A DNA stretch of 64,000 bases, taken from JBCBSZ01 sp039818945. GTDB taxonomy: Bacteria; Actinomycetota; Acidimicrobiia; Acidimicrobiales; Poriferisodalaceae. The translations under genes were made by a program, and so were the position numbers. The notes below the pieces were generated by a model. It made no database searches. It worked only from the letters and a program-made list of their open reading frames with translations, and was not told the origin of the DNA. Below, one piece after another: positions 9,955 through 18,718 of this stretch. The DNA is taken from assembly GCA_039818945.1 (NCBI GenBank), contig JBCBSZ010000016.1:14488-78487 (forward strand), given 5' to 3'. Positions within the stretch are counted from its first letter, which is position 1. Each line of letters begins with the position of its first letter.

Positions 9955-10983
9955 ATGAGCTCACTCCTCGGCCTCGTCTACTGGCAGGAGACCACGATCA
10001 AGCTGCTGATCGTGCTGCTCGTCGTGCCGACGGCGTCGCTGATCTTCGTCTACGTCTTCCTGTTCAAGATGATGTCGTTCATGCAGAGCCGCCTCGGCCC
10101 GATGGAGGCCGGCCCCTACGGCACGCTGCAGCTCATCGCCGAGGCCATCAAGTTCCTCCAGAAGGAGGACATCCAGCCGGCCGGCGCCGACCGTCGGGTC
10201 TTCGTCGCGGCGCCGATCGTGGTGCTCACGTCGACGTTCCTGATGTACGTGGTGCTGCCCGCCGGTCCCGACGCGGTGGTCGAGAGCCTCGACACCGGGA
10301 TCTTCTACCTGCTCGCCGTCTCGTCGTTGTCCGCGCTCGGCGTGCTGATGGCCGGCTGGGCGTCGGCCAACAAGTACGCGCTGCTCGGCGGTCTCCGGGC
10401 CGCCGGCCAGCTGATCGCCTACGAGCTGCCGCTCGTGCTCGCCACGATGGGCGTGGTCGTCCAGGCCGGGACCCTGAATCTGCAGGGCATCGTGATCGCG
10501 CAGGCCGAGGGAGAGATCTTCGGCTGGGGCGGGATCGGCAACCCGTTCATCCTCACCCAGTTCCTCGGCTTCCTCATCTTCATGATCGCGGCGCAGGCCG
10601 AGCTGACCCAGACGCCGTTCGACATGCCGGTGGCCGAGTCCGAGCTCGTCGGCGGCTACCACATCGAGTACACCGGCTTCCGGTTCCTGCTGTTCTTCAT
10701 GGCCGAGTTCGGCACGGCGTTCGCGTTCGCCGCCGTGGCCTCGGTGCTCTTCCTCGGCGGCTGGTGGATCCCCGGGTTCGACGCCGACGACAACATCCTG
10801 AACATCCTCGGACCCGGCGTGATGCTGGCGAAGATCATGTTCCTGGCCTTCCTGATCTTCTGGGTCCGGTTCTCCTACCCCCGCCTGCGCGAGGACCAGC
10901 TCCAGAAGTTCGCCTGGAAGTTCCTCATCCCCCTGTCCCTCGTGAACATCGCCCTCACCGGCGTGTTCAAGGTCGCCTTCTAG
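9955..10983 (+). CDS. nuoH: NADH-quinone oxidoreductase subunit H (second cluster)
   Basis: Membrane subunit of 342 residues with eight predicted helices, complete here unlike the fragment at the left edge. The loop SRLGPMEAGPYGTLQ and the charged segment AEAIKFLQKEDIQPAGAD line the entrance of the quinone channel. The stretch TPFDMPVAESELVGGYHIEY is the conserved acidic loop. A GTG-ATG pair occurs at 9952/9955; I prefer the ATG. nuoD is followed directly by nuoH, so nuoE, nuoF and nuoG are absent from their usual place. Confidence 0.95.
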   Translation: MSSLLGLVYWQETTIKLLIVLLVVPTASLIFVYVFLFKMMSFMQSRLGPMEAGPYGTLQLIAEAIKFLQKEDIQPAGADRRVFVAAPIVVLTSTFLMYVVLPAGPDAVVESLDTGIFYLLAVSSLSALGVLMAGWASANKYALLGGLRAAGQLIAYELPLVLATMGVVVQAGTLNLQGIVIAQAEGEIFGWGGIGNPFILTQFLGFLIFMIAAQAELTQTPFDMPVAESELVGGYHIEYTGFRFLLFFMAEFGTAFAFAAVASVLFLGGWWIPGFDADDNILNILGPGVMLAKIMFLAFLIFWVRFSYPRLREDQLQKFAWKFLIPLSLVNIALTGVFKVAF

Positions 10984-10995
10984 GAGCCGCTGACG

Positions 10996-11484
10996 ATGCC
11001 TCAGGTTCCCGGCCTGCTGAAGGGCCTCAGCGTCACCTTCAAGACGATGCTGGCCCCCAACGTGACGGTCCAGTACCCGCACGAGAAGGAGGCGCCGCCG
11101 ACCCGCGCCCGCGGCGTCATCGCGCTCAAGGAGGAGAACTGCACCGCGTGCATGCTGTGCAGCCGCTCCTGCCCCGACTGGTGCATCTACATCGAGGCCC
11201 ACAAGGTCAAGGCGCCGCCGCGCCGCGCCGGGGGCAAGCCCCGCACGGTCAACGCCCTCGACCGCTTCGACATCGACTACGCGCTCTGCATGTACTGCGG
11301 CATCTGCGTCGAGGTCTGCCCGTTCGACGCCCTGTTCTGGTCGCCCGAGTTCGAGTACTCCGAGCCGCGGATCGCCGACCTCCTCCACGACAAGGTGCGC
11401 CTCGGCGAGTGGATGGAGACCGTCCCGGACTTCGAGCCCTACGAGTCGGGCTCGGAGCAGAAGGTCCGGAAGGTCCCCAGGTGA
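10996..11484 (+). CDS. nuoI: NADH-quinone oxidoreductase subunit I (second cluster)
   Basis: Ferredoxin-like subunit of 162 residues with two 4Fe-4S motifs, CTACMLCSRSCP and CMYCGICVEVCP. It starts with ATG shortly after nuoH. Unlike the first copy it has no His-rich tail; it ends in a basic segment (KVRKVPR). In complexes that lack the NADH module, this subunit is the likely entry point for electrons from a ferredoxin or another donor; that role here is inference. Confidence 0.95.
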   Translation: MPQVPGLLKGLSVTFKTMLAPNVTVQYPHEKEAPPTRARGVIALKEENCTACMLCSRSCPDWCIYIEAHKVKAPPRRAGGKPRTVNALDRFDIDYALCMYCGICVEVCPFDALFWSPEFEYSEPRIADLLHDKVRLGEWMETVPDFEPYESGSEQKVRKVPR

Positions 11485-11540
11485 GCCTGCGGAGCCGCAC
11501 GGCACAGCCGACGATGGCGCTCGACCCCACCCGGACCCCC

Positions 11541-11546
11541 TACGCT
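11541..11546 (+). promoter_or_regulatory. possible internal -10 box TACGCT before nuoJ
   Basis: The 88-base gap between nuoI and nuoJ is the longest inside the second cluster and contains TACGCT, matching TANNNT, 26 bases before the nuoJ start. A secondary promoter for J-N is possible but not otherwise supported. Confidence 0.3.
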
Positions 11547-11572
11547 CTCTGCGGTCCTTCCGAGGAGCTGGG

Positions 11573-12067
11573 TTGGTAGCGCAGAACATCGCCTTCGGCA
11601 TCATCGCGGCCGTCGTCGTGATCTCGGCGTTCCGCGTGGTGACCACCTCCAACGTCGTGCACGCCGCGCTCTACCTCGTGGGCGTGCTCGCCGGGATCGG
11701 CGGTCTCTACATCCTGCTGGTGGCCGAGTTCGTCGCCACGACCCAGTACCTCGTCTACATCGGGGCGATCGTCGTGCTGTTCCTGTTCGGCATCATGCTG
11801 ACCAGAGCACCGATCGGGCGCACCGCGAACCTCACCGGCCGGCAGTGGCCGATCGCTGCTGCCGTCGCGTCGCTGCTGGGCGGGGTGCTGGTCTACGCGC
11901 TGCTCGACGAGTTCGAGGACGCGGAGCTCCCCGAGGAGCCGGTCATCAACCGGACCGCCGACGTCGGCGACTCGATCTTCTCCCAGTTCATCATCCCGTT
12001 CGAGGCGGTGTCCGTGCTGCTGCTCGCCGCGCTGATCGGAGCGATCGTGCTCGCGAGGAGGGACTGA
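11573..12067 (+). CDS. nuoJ: NADH-quinone oxidoreductase subunit J (second cluster)
   Basis: Membrane subunit of 164 residues. YLVYIGAIVVLFLFGIML is the diagnostic helix, and an early VVHAALYL matches the NuoJ N-terminal region. The start is a TTG at 11573 behind a CGAGGAGCTGG ribosome-binding site; no in-frame ATG or GTG preserves the first helix. A 5-base gap to nuoK suggests coupling. It is shorter than the 180-residue first-cluster copy, mainly in the loop before the last helix. Confidence 0.93.
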   Translation: MVAQNIAFGIIAAVVVISAFRVVTTSNVVHAALYLVGVLAGIGGLYILLVAEFVATTQYLVYIGAIVVLFLFGIMLTRAPIGRTANLTGRQWPIAAAVASLLGGVLVYALLDEFEDAELPEEPVINRTADVGDSIFSQFIIPFEAVSVLLLAALIGAIVLARRD

Positions 12068-12071
12068 GCCG

Positions 12072-12371
12072 ATGCTGATCAACCAGTTCCTGATCCTCGG
12101 CGCCGTGCTGTTCGCGCTCGGGGTGTACGGCGTCCTCGCCCGGCGCAACGCCGTGACCGTCCTGATGTCGATCGAGCTCGTGCTCAACGCGGTCAACATC
12201 AACTTCGTCGCCTTCGGCATGCTCCACGGCGACGTCGTCGGCCAGGTCTTCGCCCTGTTCGTGATCGCGGTCGCCGCCGCCGAGGTCGGCGTCGGCCTCG
12301 CGCTGATCCTCCTGATCTACCGCACCCGCACCGACATCGATGTCGACGAGCTCGATCTGTTGAGGGGCTGA
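12072..12371 (+). CDS. nuoK: NADH-quinone oxidoreductase subunit K (second cluster)
   Basis: Three-helix subunit of 99 residues. ARRNAVTVLMSIELVLNAVN and AAAEVGVGLALILLIYR carry the two buried Glu residues of the family. The ATG lies four bases after the nuoJ stop. Length and motif spacing are normal. Confidence 0.95.
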   Translation: MLINQFLILGAVLFALGVYGVLARRNAVTVLMSIELVLNAVNINFVAFGMLHGDVVGQVFALFVIAVAAAEVGVGLALILLIYRTRTDIDVDELDLLRG

Positions 12372-12376
12372 GCCAG

Positions 12377-14563
12377 ATGATGGAGAACGCCTTCGTCATC
12401 CCCCTGTTGATGGGGATCTCCTTCGTCCTGATCCTCTTCTTCGGGAAGCGGATCAAGGGCGGTCAGGGCGCGCACCTGATCGGCATCCCGTTCATCGCCG
12501 TGGTGTGGGTGCTCTCGATCGTGGTCGGCATCGGCTGGATCGACCGCGTCAACGACGCCGAGGACGCCGCCGAGGAGAAGGCCGAGCTCGAGGAGGAGCA
12601 CGGCGGCGAGGAGGGCGAGCTCGAGGAGGGCGCGCCGGTCGTCGTCGGTGGCGGCGACGGGTCGGTCGTGCTCACCTCGGCGACGGTCTCCGCCTCGGCG
12701 CCGGTGCTCACCGCCGAGGAGGGCGAGGAGAAGCTCAAGGTCGAGCCGGTCGTCGAGACCGTCAGCTGGTGGTCCAACGGTGGCTTCGACTTCACCGTCG
12801 GCACCCACGTCGACGGGCTCTCGGCGATCCTGCTGTTCGTCGTCGCGAGCATCTCGCTGCTCGTGCACCTGTTCTCGACCGAGTACGTCAAGGGCGACCG
12901 CCGCTACACGCACTACTACGCGTTCCTCAGCCTGTTCACGGCCTCGATGCTGTTCTTCGTCCTGACCGAGAACATCATCCAGCTGATCGTCGGCTGGGAG
13001 CTGGTCGGCCTCTGTTCCTTCGCGCTCATCGGTCACTGGTGGGAGGAGGGCAAGAACTCCAACGCCGCCCTCAAGGCCTTCCTCACCAACCGGGTCGGCG
13101 ACATCGGCCTCCTCGTCGGCATCATCACGCTGTACTGGGCGGTGCGCGAGGCGGGGGAGAACACGTTCTCGATCCAGCGCATCAACGAGCTGGCGATGGC
13201 CGGCGAGCTCCGGCACTTCCTCCTGCTGGTCGCGGCCTGTTGCCTGATGGCCGCGGTCGCCTCGAAGTCGGGCCAGTTCCCGCTCCACACCTGGCTGCCC
13301 GACGCCATGGCCGGCCCGACGCCCGTCTCGGCGCTCATCCACGCCGCGACGATGGTCGTCGCCGGCGTCTACATGATCGCCCGCCTCTACCCGGTGTTCT
13401 TCGAGGGCTTCTCGATCGCCGACGGCGGGGCGAACCTCATGGCGATCGTGGGCATCGTCACCGTCCTGGGCGGTGGCCTGCTCGCGTTCGTGCAGTGGGA
13501 CATCAAGAAGGTGCTCGCCTACTCGACGGTCTCGCAGCTGGGCTACATGGTCCTCGGGCTCGGCACCGGCGCCTGGGCCCCGGCCATCTTCCACCTCTTC
13601 ACCCACGCCTTCTTCAAGGCCGGCCTCTTCCTCGGAGCGGGATCGGTGAGCCACGCGGCCCACCACACGTTCGACATGCGGAAGATGGGCGGCCTGCGCA
13701 AATACATGCCGGTCACGTTCTGGACCTTCATCCTGTGCAGCCTCGCCCTCGCTGCGGTCCCACCGTTCGCCGGCTTCTGGTCCAAGGACGAGATCCTGCT
13801 GACGGCCGACAAGTCCGGCTTCGGCGTCTTCGCCTGGCTGGGTGTGGCCGGCGGCTTCCTCACCGCCGCCTACATGACCCGCTGCGTCTACTACGTCTTC
13901 TTCGGCGAGTACCGAGGCGAGGGCACGCCGCACGAGTCCCCGCGCATCATGACCGTCCCGCTGATGATCCTGGCGTTCATGGCCGTCGTCGCCGGTTTCG
14001 TCCAGGCCACCTGGTCGCCGATCGGCACCGAGTACCTGATCGAGTACGTCGAACCGAAGTCGGCGTTCCCGGCGTTGGTGCACCCGGCCTTCAGCGTCTC
14101 CAAGGCGCTGATCGCGACCGCCGTCGCCCTCGCTGCGATCGGCATCGCAGCCGCCTGGTACTGGGCCGGCATCGGGGCGAGAGCCAAGGTCACCGACAAC
14201 ATCCCACCGCTCAGATGGGGCAAGACCGTCCTCGAGCAGAAGTACTACCTCGACCACCTCTACGAGCAGGGCATGGTCGCCGGGACCAAGGGGCCGCTCG
14301 CCCGGGCCACCTACTGGTTCAACCAGAACGTCATCGACCGGATCGTCGACCTTGCCGGCATCAGCGCCCGCAAGACCGGCGAAGTCGTCTACGACTACGT
14401 CGACCAGGCCGTCATCGACGGCGCGGTCAACGGAGCCGGCTGGACCGCCGAGGGCTCGGGAGAGGCCCTGCGCACCGTCCAGTCGGGCAAGGTCCAACAG
14501 TACGGATCGCTCCTGTTCGGCGCCGCCGCCGTCCTCGCGATCCTCTTCGTCATCCTCGTCTAG
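12377..14563 (+). CDS. nuoL: NADH-quinone oxidoreductase subunit L (second cluster), with charged insertion
   Basis: Proton-pumping subunit of 728 residues, about 100 longer than usual. Diagnostic segments are IVGWELVGLCSFALIGHWW, LPDAMAGPTPVSALIHAATM and FWSKDEILL. Between the second and third predicted helices, about residues 58-130, is a very acidic, Gly-rich insertion (starting near EEKAELEEEHGGEEGELEEG) not seen in the first-cluster copy. Neither end is disrupted. Two consecutive ATG codons open the gene. The C-terminal lateral-helix region ends in a final membrane anchor. Confidence 0.95.
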   Translation: MMENAFVIPLLMGISFVLILFFGKRIKGGQGAHLIGIPFIAVVWVLSIVVGIGWIDRVNDAEDAAEEKAELEEEHGGEEGELEEGAPVVVGGGDGSVVLTSATVSASAPVLTAEEGEEKLKVEPVVETVSWWSNGGFDFTVGTHVDGLSAILLFVVASISLLVHLFSTEYVKGDRRYTHYYAFLSLFTASMLFFVLTENIIQLIVGWELVGLCSFALIGHWWEEGKNSNAALKAFLTNRVGDIGLLVGIITLYWAVREAGENTFSIQRINELAMAGELRHFLLLVAACCLMAAVASKSGQFPLHTWLPDAMAGPTPVSALIHAATMVVAGVYMIARLYPVFFEGFSIADGGANLMAIVGIVTVLGGGLLAFVQWDIKKVLAYSTVSQLGYMVLGLGTGAWAPAIFHLFTHAFFKAGLFLGAGSVSHAAHHTFDMRKMGGLRKYMPVTFWTFILCSLALAAVPPFAGFWSKDEILLTADKSGFGVFAWLGVAGGFLTAAYMTRCVYYVFFGEYRGEGTPHESPRIMTVPLMILAFMAVVAGFVQATWSPIGTEYLIEYVEPKSAFPALVHPAFSVSKALIATAVALAAIGIAAAWYWAGIGARAKVTDNIPPLRWGKTVLEQKYYLDHLYEQGMVAGTKGPLARATYWFNQNVIDRIVDLAGISARKTGEVVYDYVDQAVIDGAVNGAGWTAEGSGEALRTVQSGKVQQYGSLLFGAAAVLAILFVILV

Positions 14564-14578
14564 GGAGCGGCGCACCCG

Positions 14579-16129
14579 ATGGAAGCCACTGGATTCGATG
14601 CATGGGCGCTGAGCCTCGCCGTGTTCCTCCCCCTCGTCGGGGTGGCGGTCATGGCCCTGTTCCCCAAGGAGCAGGAGGAGACGCACAAGCTCATCGCGCT
14701 CGTGACGTCGCTCGTCGCGCTCGCCATGGGCATCTACCTGCTGGTCAACTACGACTTCGACCGCGGTGACGAGCTGCAGTTCCTCGTCGACAACTCGTGG
14801 ATCGACGTCATCAACAGCCGCTACATCATCGGCATCGACGGCATCTCCCTGCCGCTGCTGATCCTGTCGCTGGCCGTCATCCCGCTGTGCATCATCTACA
14901 GCTGGAACCACATCCCGGAGCCGGGGAACCCCAAGGCGTTCCTGATGCTGATCCTGATCCTGGCGACGGGCATGAACGGCACCTTCGTCGCTCAGGACCT
15001 GATCCTCTTCTTCGTGTTCTTCGAGGTCGTGCTCCTGCCGATGTACTTCATGATCGGCGTGTGGGGTGGCGAGGAGCGGCGCTACGCCTCGATCAAGTTC
15101 TTCCTCTACACCCTGTTCGGCTCGGCGCTGATGATCATCAGCTTCCTGGCGCTGTTCTTCCTCAGCCAGGAGCAGACCTTCGACATGCGGCTCCTCACGG
15201 AGTTCCAGGGCGAGGGCATCGCCCGGGCGTCGCAGCTCTGGGTGTTCGCCGGCATGTTCATGGGCTTCGGCATCAAGGTGCCGATGTTCCCGTTCCACAC
15301 CTGGCTGCCCGACGCCCACACCCAGGCGCCGACGGTCGGCTCGGTGATCCTGGCCGCCGTCCTGCTGAAGCTCGGCACCTACGGCTTCGTCCGCATCGCC
15401 ATCCCGATGCTGCCCGAGGCGGCGGCCGAGTGGGCGCCGTGGATCGGGCTCCTGGCGGTGATCGGCATCATCTACGGAGCGCTGGGCTGTCTGGCCCAGA
15501 CCGACATGAAACGCCTGATCGCGTTCTCGTCGGTCGCCCACATGGGCTTCGTGATGCTCGGCATCGCCACCATGACCGACTTCGGCATCAACGCCGCGAT
15601 CTTCGGCATGGTCGCCCACGGCCTGATCACCGGCATGCTCTTCTTCCTCGCCGGCTCGATCAAGGAGCGGTACCACACGCTGGAGATCAAGCGGCTCGGC
15701 GGCCTGCTGGTCTCCGCGCCCAAGATGGGCTGGATCCTCGGTTTCTCGTCGATGGCCTCGCTCGGCCTGCCCGGCCTCGCCGGGTTCTGGGGCGAGTTCC
15801 CGGCGATCCTGTCGGCCTACAGCCCGGCGCCGACCCTGCCGGTCGAGACCTTCCGCACCTTCATGGTCGTCGCGGCGATCGGCACCGTGCTCGCCGCCGG
15901 CTACCTCCTCTGGCTCTACCAGCGCACCGCGTTCGGCACCCCGAAGGAGGAGTGGGACGGCTACGAGATCGAGGACGTCACGCGCATCGAGTGGATCGCC
16001 TGGACGCCGTTCCTCATCATGATCGTCGTGCTCGGCATCCTGCCCGGGCTCCTGTTCGGGGTCACCGACGACGCCGTCGCCCCCCTGATGGAGAACGTCG
16101 GCGACTTCCTCGTGCAGGTGCGGGGCTGA
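14579..16129 (+). CDS. nuoM: NADH-quinone oxidoreductase subunit M (second cluster)
   Basis: Antiporter-like subunit of 516 residues. FVFFEVVLLPMYFMIGVWGG contains the pumping Glu, and LPDAHTQAPTVGSVILAAVL the channel His/Lys region. The ATG at 14579 is 15 bases after nuoL. The C-terminus lacks the acidic tail of the first-cluster NuoM. All catalytic residues that can be checked by eye are present. Confidence 0.95.
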   Translation: MEATGFDAWALSLAVFLPLVGVAVMALFPKEQEETHKLIALVTSLVALAMGIYLLVNYDFDRGDELQFLVDNSWIDVINSRYIIGIDGISLPLLILSLAVIPLCIIYSWNHIPEPGNPKAFLMLILILATGMNGTFVAQDLILFFVFFEVVLLPMYFMIGVWGGEERRYASIKFFLYTLFGSALMIISFLALFFLSQEQTFDMRLLTEFQGEGIARASQLWVFAGMFMGFGIKVPMFPFHTWLPDAHTQAPTVGSVILAAVLLKLGTYGFVRIAIPMLPEAAAEWAPWIGLLAVIGIIYGALGCLAQTDMKRLIAFSSVAHMGFVMLGIATMTDFGINAAIFGMVAHGLITGMLFFLAGSIKERYHTLEIKRLGGLLVSAPKMGWILGFSSMASLGLPGLAGFWGEFPAILSAYSPAPTLPVETFRTFMVVAAIGTVLAAGYLLWLYQRTAFGTPKEEWDGYEIEDVTRIEWIAWTPFLIMIVVLGILPGLLFGVTDDAVAPLMENVGDFLVQVRG

Positions 16130-16133
16130 TCCG

Positions 16134-17648
16134 ATGCACGTCCTCGCCCAGGTGATCGAGCCGCTCACGGAGTTCAACCGTCCGGCGATCGACTGGCACG
16201 CGCTCGCGCCCGAGCTCACCCTGCTCGCCGTCGGTGCGCTCCTCACCGTCGTCGACATCATCTGGAACGAGCGGGCTCGCTGGTACATGCCGGCCCTGGC
16301 CGGCATGGGGCTGCTCGCCACGTTGGTCCCGATCGTCACGCTCGGCCTCGACGGCACCGATCGCGAGCTCTTCGGCGGGGCCTACGTGGTCGACGACTTC
16401 GCGCTCGTCACCAAGGCCCTGTTCATCGGCGCCGGCTACATCCTCGTGTTGATGTCGGCCGACTACCTGCGCGACGGCGACTACTACGAGAGCGAGTACT
16501 ACCAGCTGCTCCTGGCGTCGCTGCTGGGCATGGTGATGATGGCGTCGAGCCGCGACCTCATCTCGATCTTCATCGCCCTCGAGCTGCTGTCGATCCCCGC
16601 GTACATGATGGCGGCGTGGCGCAAGGGCGACGCCAAGTCCAACGAGGCCGGCGTCAAGTACTACCTGATGGGCGTCTTCGCCTCGGCGGTGATGCTCTAC
16701 GGCATGTCGCTGGTCTACGGCATCGCCGGCTCGACCCAGCTCGACCAGATCGCGCCGATCGTCTCCGGCGGCGACGCTTCGCCGCTGCTGATCATCGGGA
16801 TCCTGTTCACCCTGCTGGGCTTCGCGTTCAAGGTGTCGGCCGTGCCGTTCCACACGTGGGCGCCCGACACCTACGAGGGCGCCCCCACACCGGTCACCGC
16901 GTTCCTTGCCGTGGTGTCGAAGGCGGCCGGCTTCGTCGCGCTCATGATCCTCATCGGCGCCGGCTTCATCGGGCGCGACGACGTGTTCCAGCCGCTCATG
17001 TGGGTGCTCGCCGCCCTCACCATGACGATCGGCAACCTGCTCGCGCTGCGGCAGTCGAACATCGTCCGCATGCTGGCCTACTCCGGCATCGCCCAGGGCG
17101 GCTTCATGCTGGCGCCGCTGGCGGTCGCCGGCGACACCGATCAGGCGATCCCGGCCACGGTCACGTACCTGTTGATCTACGCCGTGACGAACCTGGCCGC
17201 CTTCACCGTGGTCCTCATCGTGGCCCGCAAGACCCGATCGGGTGAGATCTCCTCCTACGGTGGGTTGTTCCGGTACGCGCCCGGGTTGACGGTGGCCATG
17301 ACGGTGGCGCTGTTCTCGCTCGCCGGGATCCCGCCGTTGGGCGGCTGGTTCGCCAAGTTCGTCGTCTTCCGATCGCTGGCCGACGCCGGCGACGCCTGGG
17401 CGATCGCCCTCGCGGTCGTCGTGGCCGTCAACTCGGTGATCGCGCTCTTCTACTACGCCGCGGTCGCCCGCCAGATGTGGTTCGAGGAGGTGCCCGACGG
17501 CGACGAGACGCCGGTGTCGTCGACGCCGTCGCTCACCATCGCCCTGTCGGTCACCGTCGTCGCCACGCTCGTCGTCGGCATCCTCCCGCAGACCGCAGCG
17601 AGGTTCGGCGACATGGCCACGACGCTCGTGGCCGCCGCCGGCGGCTGA
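16134..17648 (+). CDS. nuoN: NADH-quinone oxidoreductase subunit N (second cluster)
   Basis: Last membrane subunit of the second cluster, 504 residues. IFIALELLSIPAYMMAAWR carries the pumping Glu, and VPFHTWAPDTYEGAPTPVT and GIPPLGGWFAKF are family stretches. The ATG is four bases after nuoM. The TGA at 17646-17648 overlaps the region where the downstream methyltransferase gene must begin, so the two are probably coupled. Confidence 0.95.
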   Translation: MHVLAQVIEPLTEFNRPAIDWHALAPELTLLAVGALLTVVDIIWNERARWYMPALAGMGLLATLVPIVTLGLDGTDRELFGGAYVVDDFALVTKALFIGAGYILVLMSADYLRDGDYYESEYYQLLLASLLGMVMMASSRDLISIFIALELLSIPAYMMAAWRKGDAKSNEAGVKYYLMGVFASAVMLYGMSLVYGIAGSTQLDQIAPIVSGGDASPLLIIGILFTLLGFAFKVSAVPFHTWAPDTYEGAPTPVTAFLAVVSKAAGFVALMILIGAGFIGRDDVFQPLMWVLAALTMTIGNLLALRQSNIVRMLAYSGIAQGGFMLAPLAVAGDTDQAIPATVTYLLIYAVTNLAAFTVVLIVARKTRSGEISSYGGLFRYAPGLTVAMTVALFSLAGIPPLGGWFAKFVVFRSLADAGDAWAIALAVVVAVNSVIALFYYAAVARQMWFEEVPDGDETPVSSTPSLTIALSVTVVATLVVGILPQTAARFGDMATTLVAAAGG

Positions 17649-18718
17649 GCCGCGCCATCGCTGCCCCGACCGACGGTCCAGCCGGCGACGCCGTCCGGCG
17701 CGCCATCGCCGAGGGCGGTCCGCTCCGCTTCGACGCCTTCGTCGAGCTCTGTCTCTACGCGCCCGAGGTCGGGTTCTTCGCTTCGGGTGGGGGTGCCGGG
17801 CGGTCGGGAGGCGACTTCGTCACGTCACCCGAGGTCGGACCGCTGTTCGGTGAGGTGATGGCCCGGGCCGTCGATGCCTGGTGGGAGCAGCTCGACCGGC
17901 CGGCGCCCTTCACCATCGTCGACGCCGGCGCCGGTCGCGGCACCCTCGCCCGGAGCCTGCTGGCCGCCTCACCCGGGTGCGCCGACGTGCTCGACCTCGT
18001 GCTGGTCGAGCGGTCGGCGCCCTTGCGGGACGAGCACCCCGACGGTGTCACCTCCCTCGCCGAGCCGCCGGAGCTGATCGAGGCCGGGGTCGTCGTCGCC
18101 AACGAGCTGCTGGACAACCTGCCCTTCCGGATGATCGAGCGCACGGCCGACGGGTGGTGCGACGTCCTGGTCGATGTCGACGAGGACGGGCGGCTCGTCG
18201 AGCTGCTCGGCCCGCCGGTCGGGAGCGCCTCCGGCGATGGACCGGTCGGGGCACGGGTTCCGGTGCAGACGGCCGCTCGGGGCTGGGTCGAGTCGGCCGT
18301 GGCATCGGTCGGCCGTGGGGCTGTGGTCGCCATCGACTACGCCTCGACCACCGCCCGGCTGGCCGCTGTGCCCGACGCCGGGTGGCTGCGGACCTATCGA
18401 GGCCACGAGCGCGGCGGCGCGCCGCTCGACCAGCCCGGCGGGCAGGACCTCACCGCCGACGTCTGCGTCGACCAGCTCCCGACCCCCGACCAGCACCTCG
18501 ATCAGGCGAGCTTCCTGCGCCGGCACGGGCTCGACCAGCTCGTCGAGGAGGGTCGTCGGGTCTGGCGGGAGCGGGCACACCTCGGTGATCTCACCGCCAT
18601 CCGGGCCCGCAGCCGGGTGGCCGAGGCCGAGGCGCTCACCGATTCGCACGGCCTGGGCTCCTTTGCGGTGTTGTTGTGGAACGCGGGCGGTGGCGGGGGC
18701 CCTACGATCACCCTGTGA
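17645..18718 (+). CDS. MidA/NDUFAF7-type SAM-dependent methyltransferase (complex I assembly factor)
   Basis: Class I methyltransferase of the Methyltransf_28 (DUF185) family, about 357 residues. Visible features are the N-terminal family block (GGPLRFDAFVELCLYAPEVG, then GGDFVTSPEVGPLFG), the SAM-binding loop VDAGAGRGTLARSLL and the later VVANELLDNLPF. Known eukaryotic homologues methylate an Arg of the NuoD-equivalent subunit and are needed for complex I assembly, which fits its place directly behind nuoN. No ATG, GTG or TTG exists between the nuoN end and the conserved N-terminal block. The start given is a CTG at 17645 that overlaps the nuoN stop; ATC at 17657 is an alternative. Confidence 0.82.
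   Translation: MSRAIAAPTDGPAGDAVRRAIAEGGPLRFDAFVELCLYAPEVGFFASGGGAGRSGGDFVTSPEVGPLFGEVMARAVDAWWEQLDRPAPFTIVDAGAGRGTLARSLLAASPGCADVLDLVLVERSAPLRDEHPDGVTSLAEPPELIEAGVVVANELLDNLPFRMIERTADGWCDVLVDVDEDGRLVELLGPPVGSASGDGPVGARVPVQTAARGWVESAVASVGRGAVVAIDYASTTARLAAVPDAGWLRTYRGHERGGAPLDQPGGQDLTADVCVDQLPTPDQHLDQASFLRRHGLDQLVEEGRRVWRERAHLGDLTAIRARSRVAEAEALTDSHGLGSFAVLLWNAGGGGGPTITL
18703..18708 (+). promoter_or_regulatory. -10 box TACGAT before ppgK
   Basis: TACGAT lies inside the end of the methyltransferase gene and 6 bases before the GTG start of ppgK, the spacing expected for a leaderless transcript. Confidence 0.5.

Noticed and set aside
12317..16357. 1346-codon open frame on the minus strand opposite nuoL, nuoM and nuoN
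   Set aside because: Its composition is Arg/Asp/Glu/Gly/His-rich with no domain, and the plus-strand genes are unmistakable. Long antisense frames are expected at this GC content.
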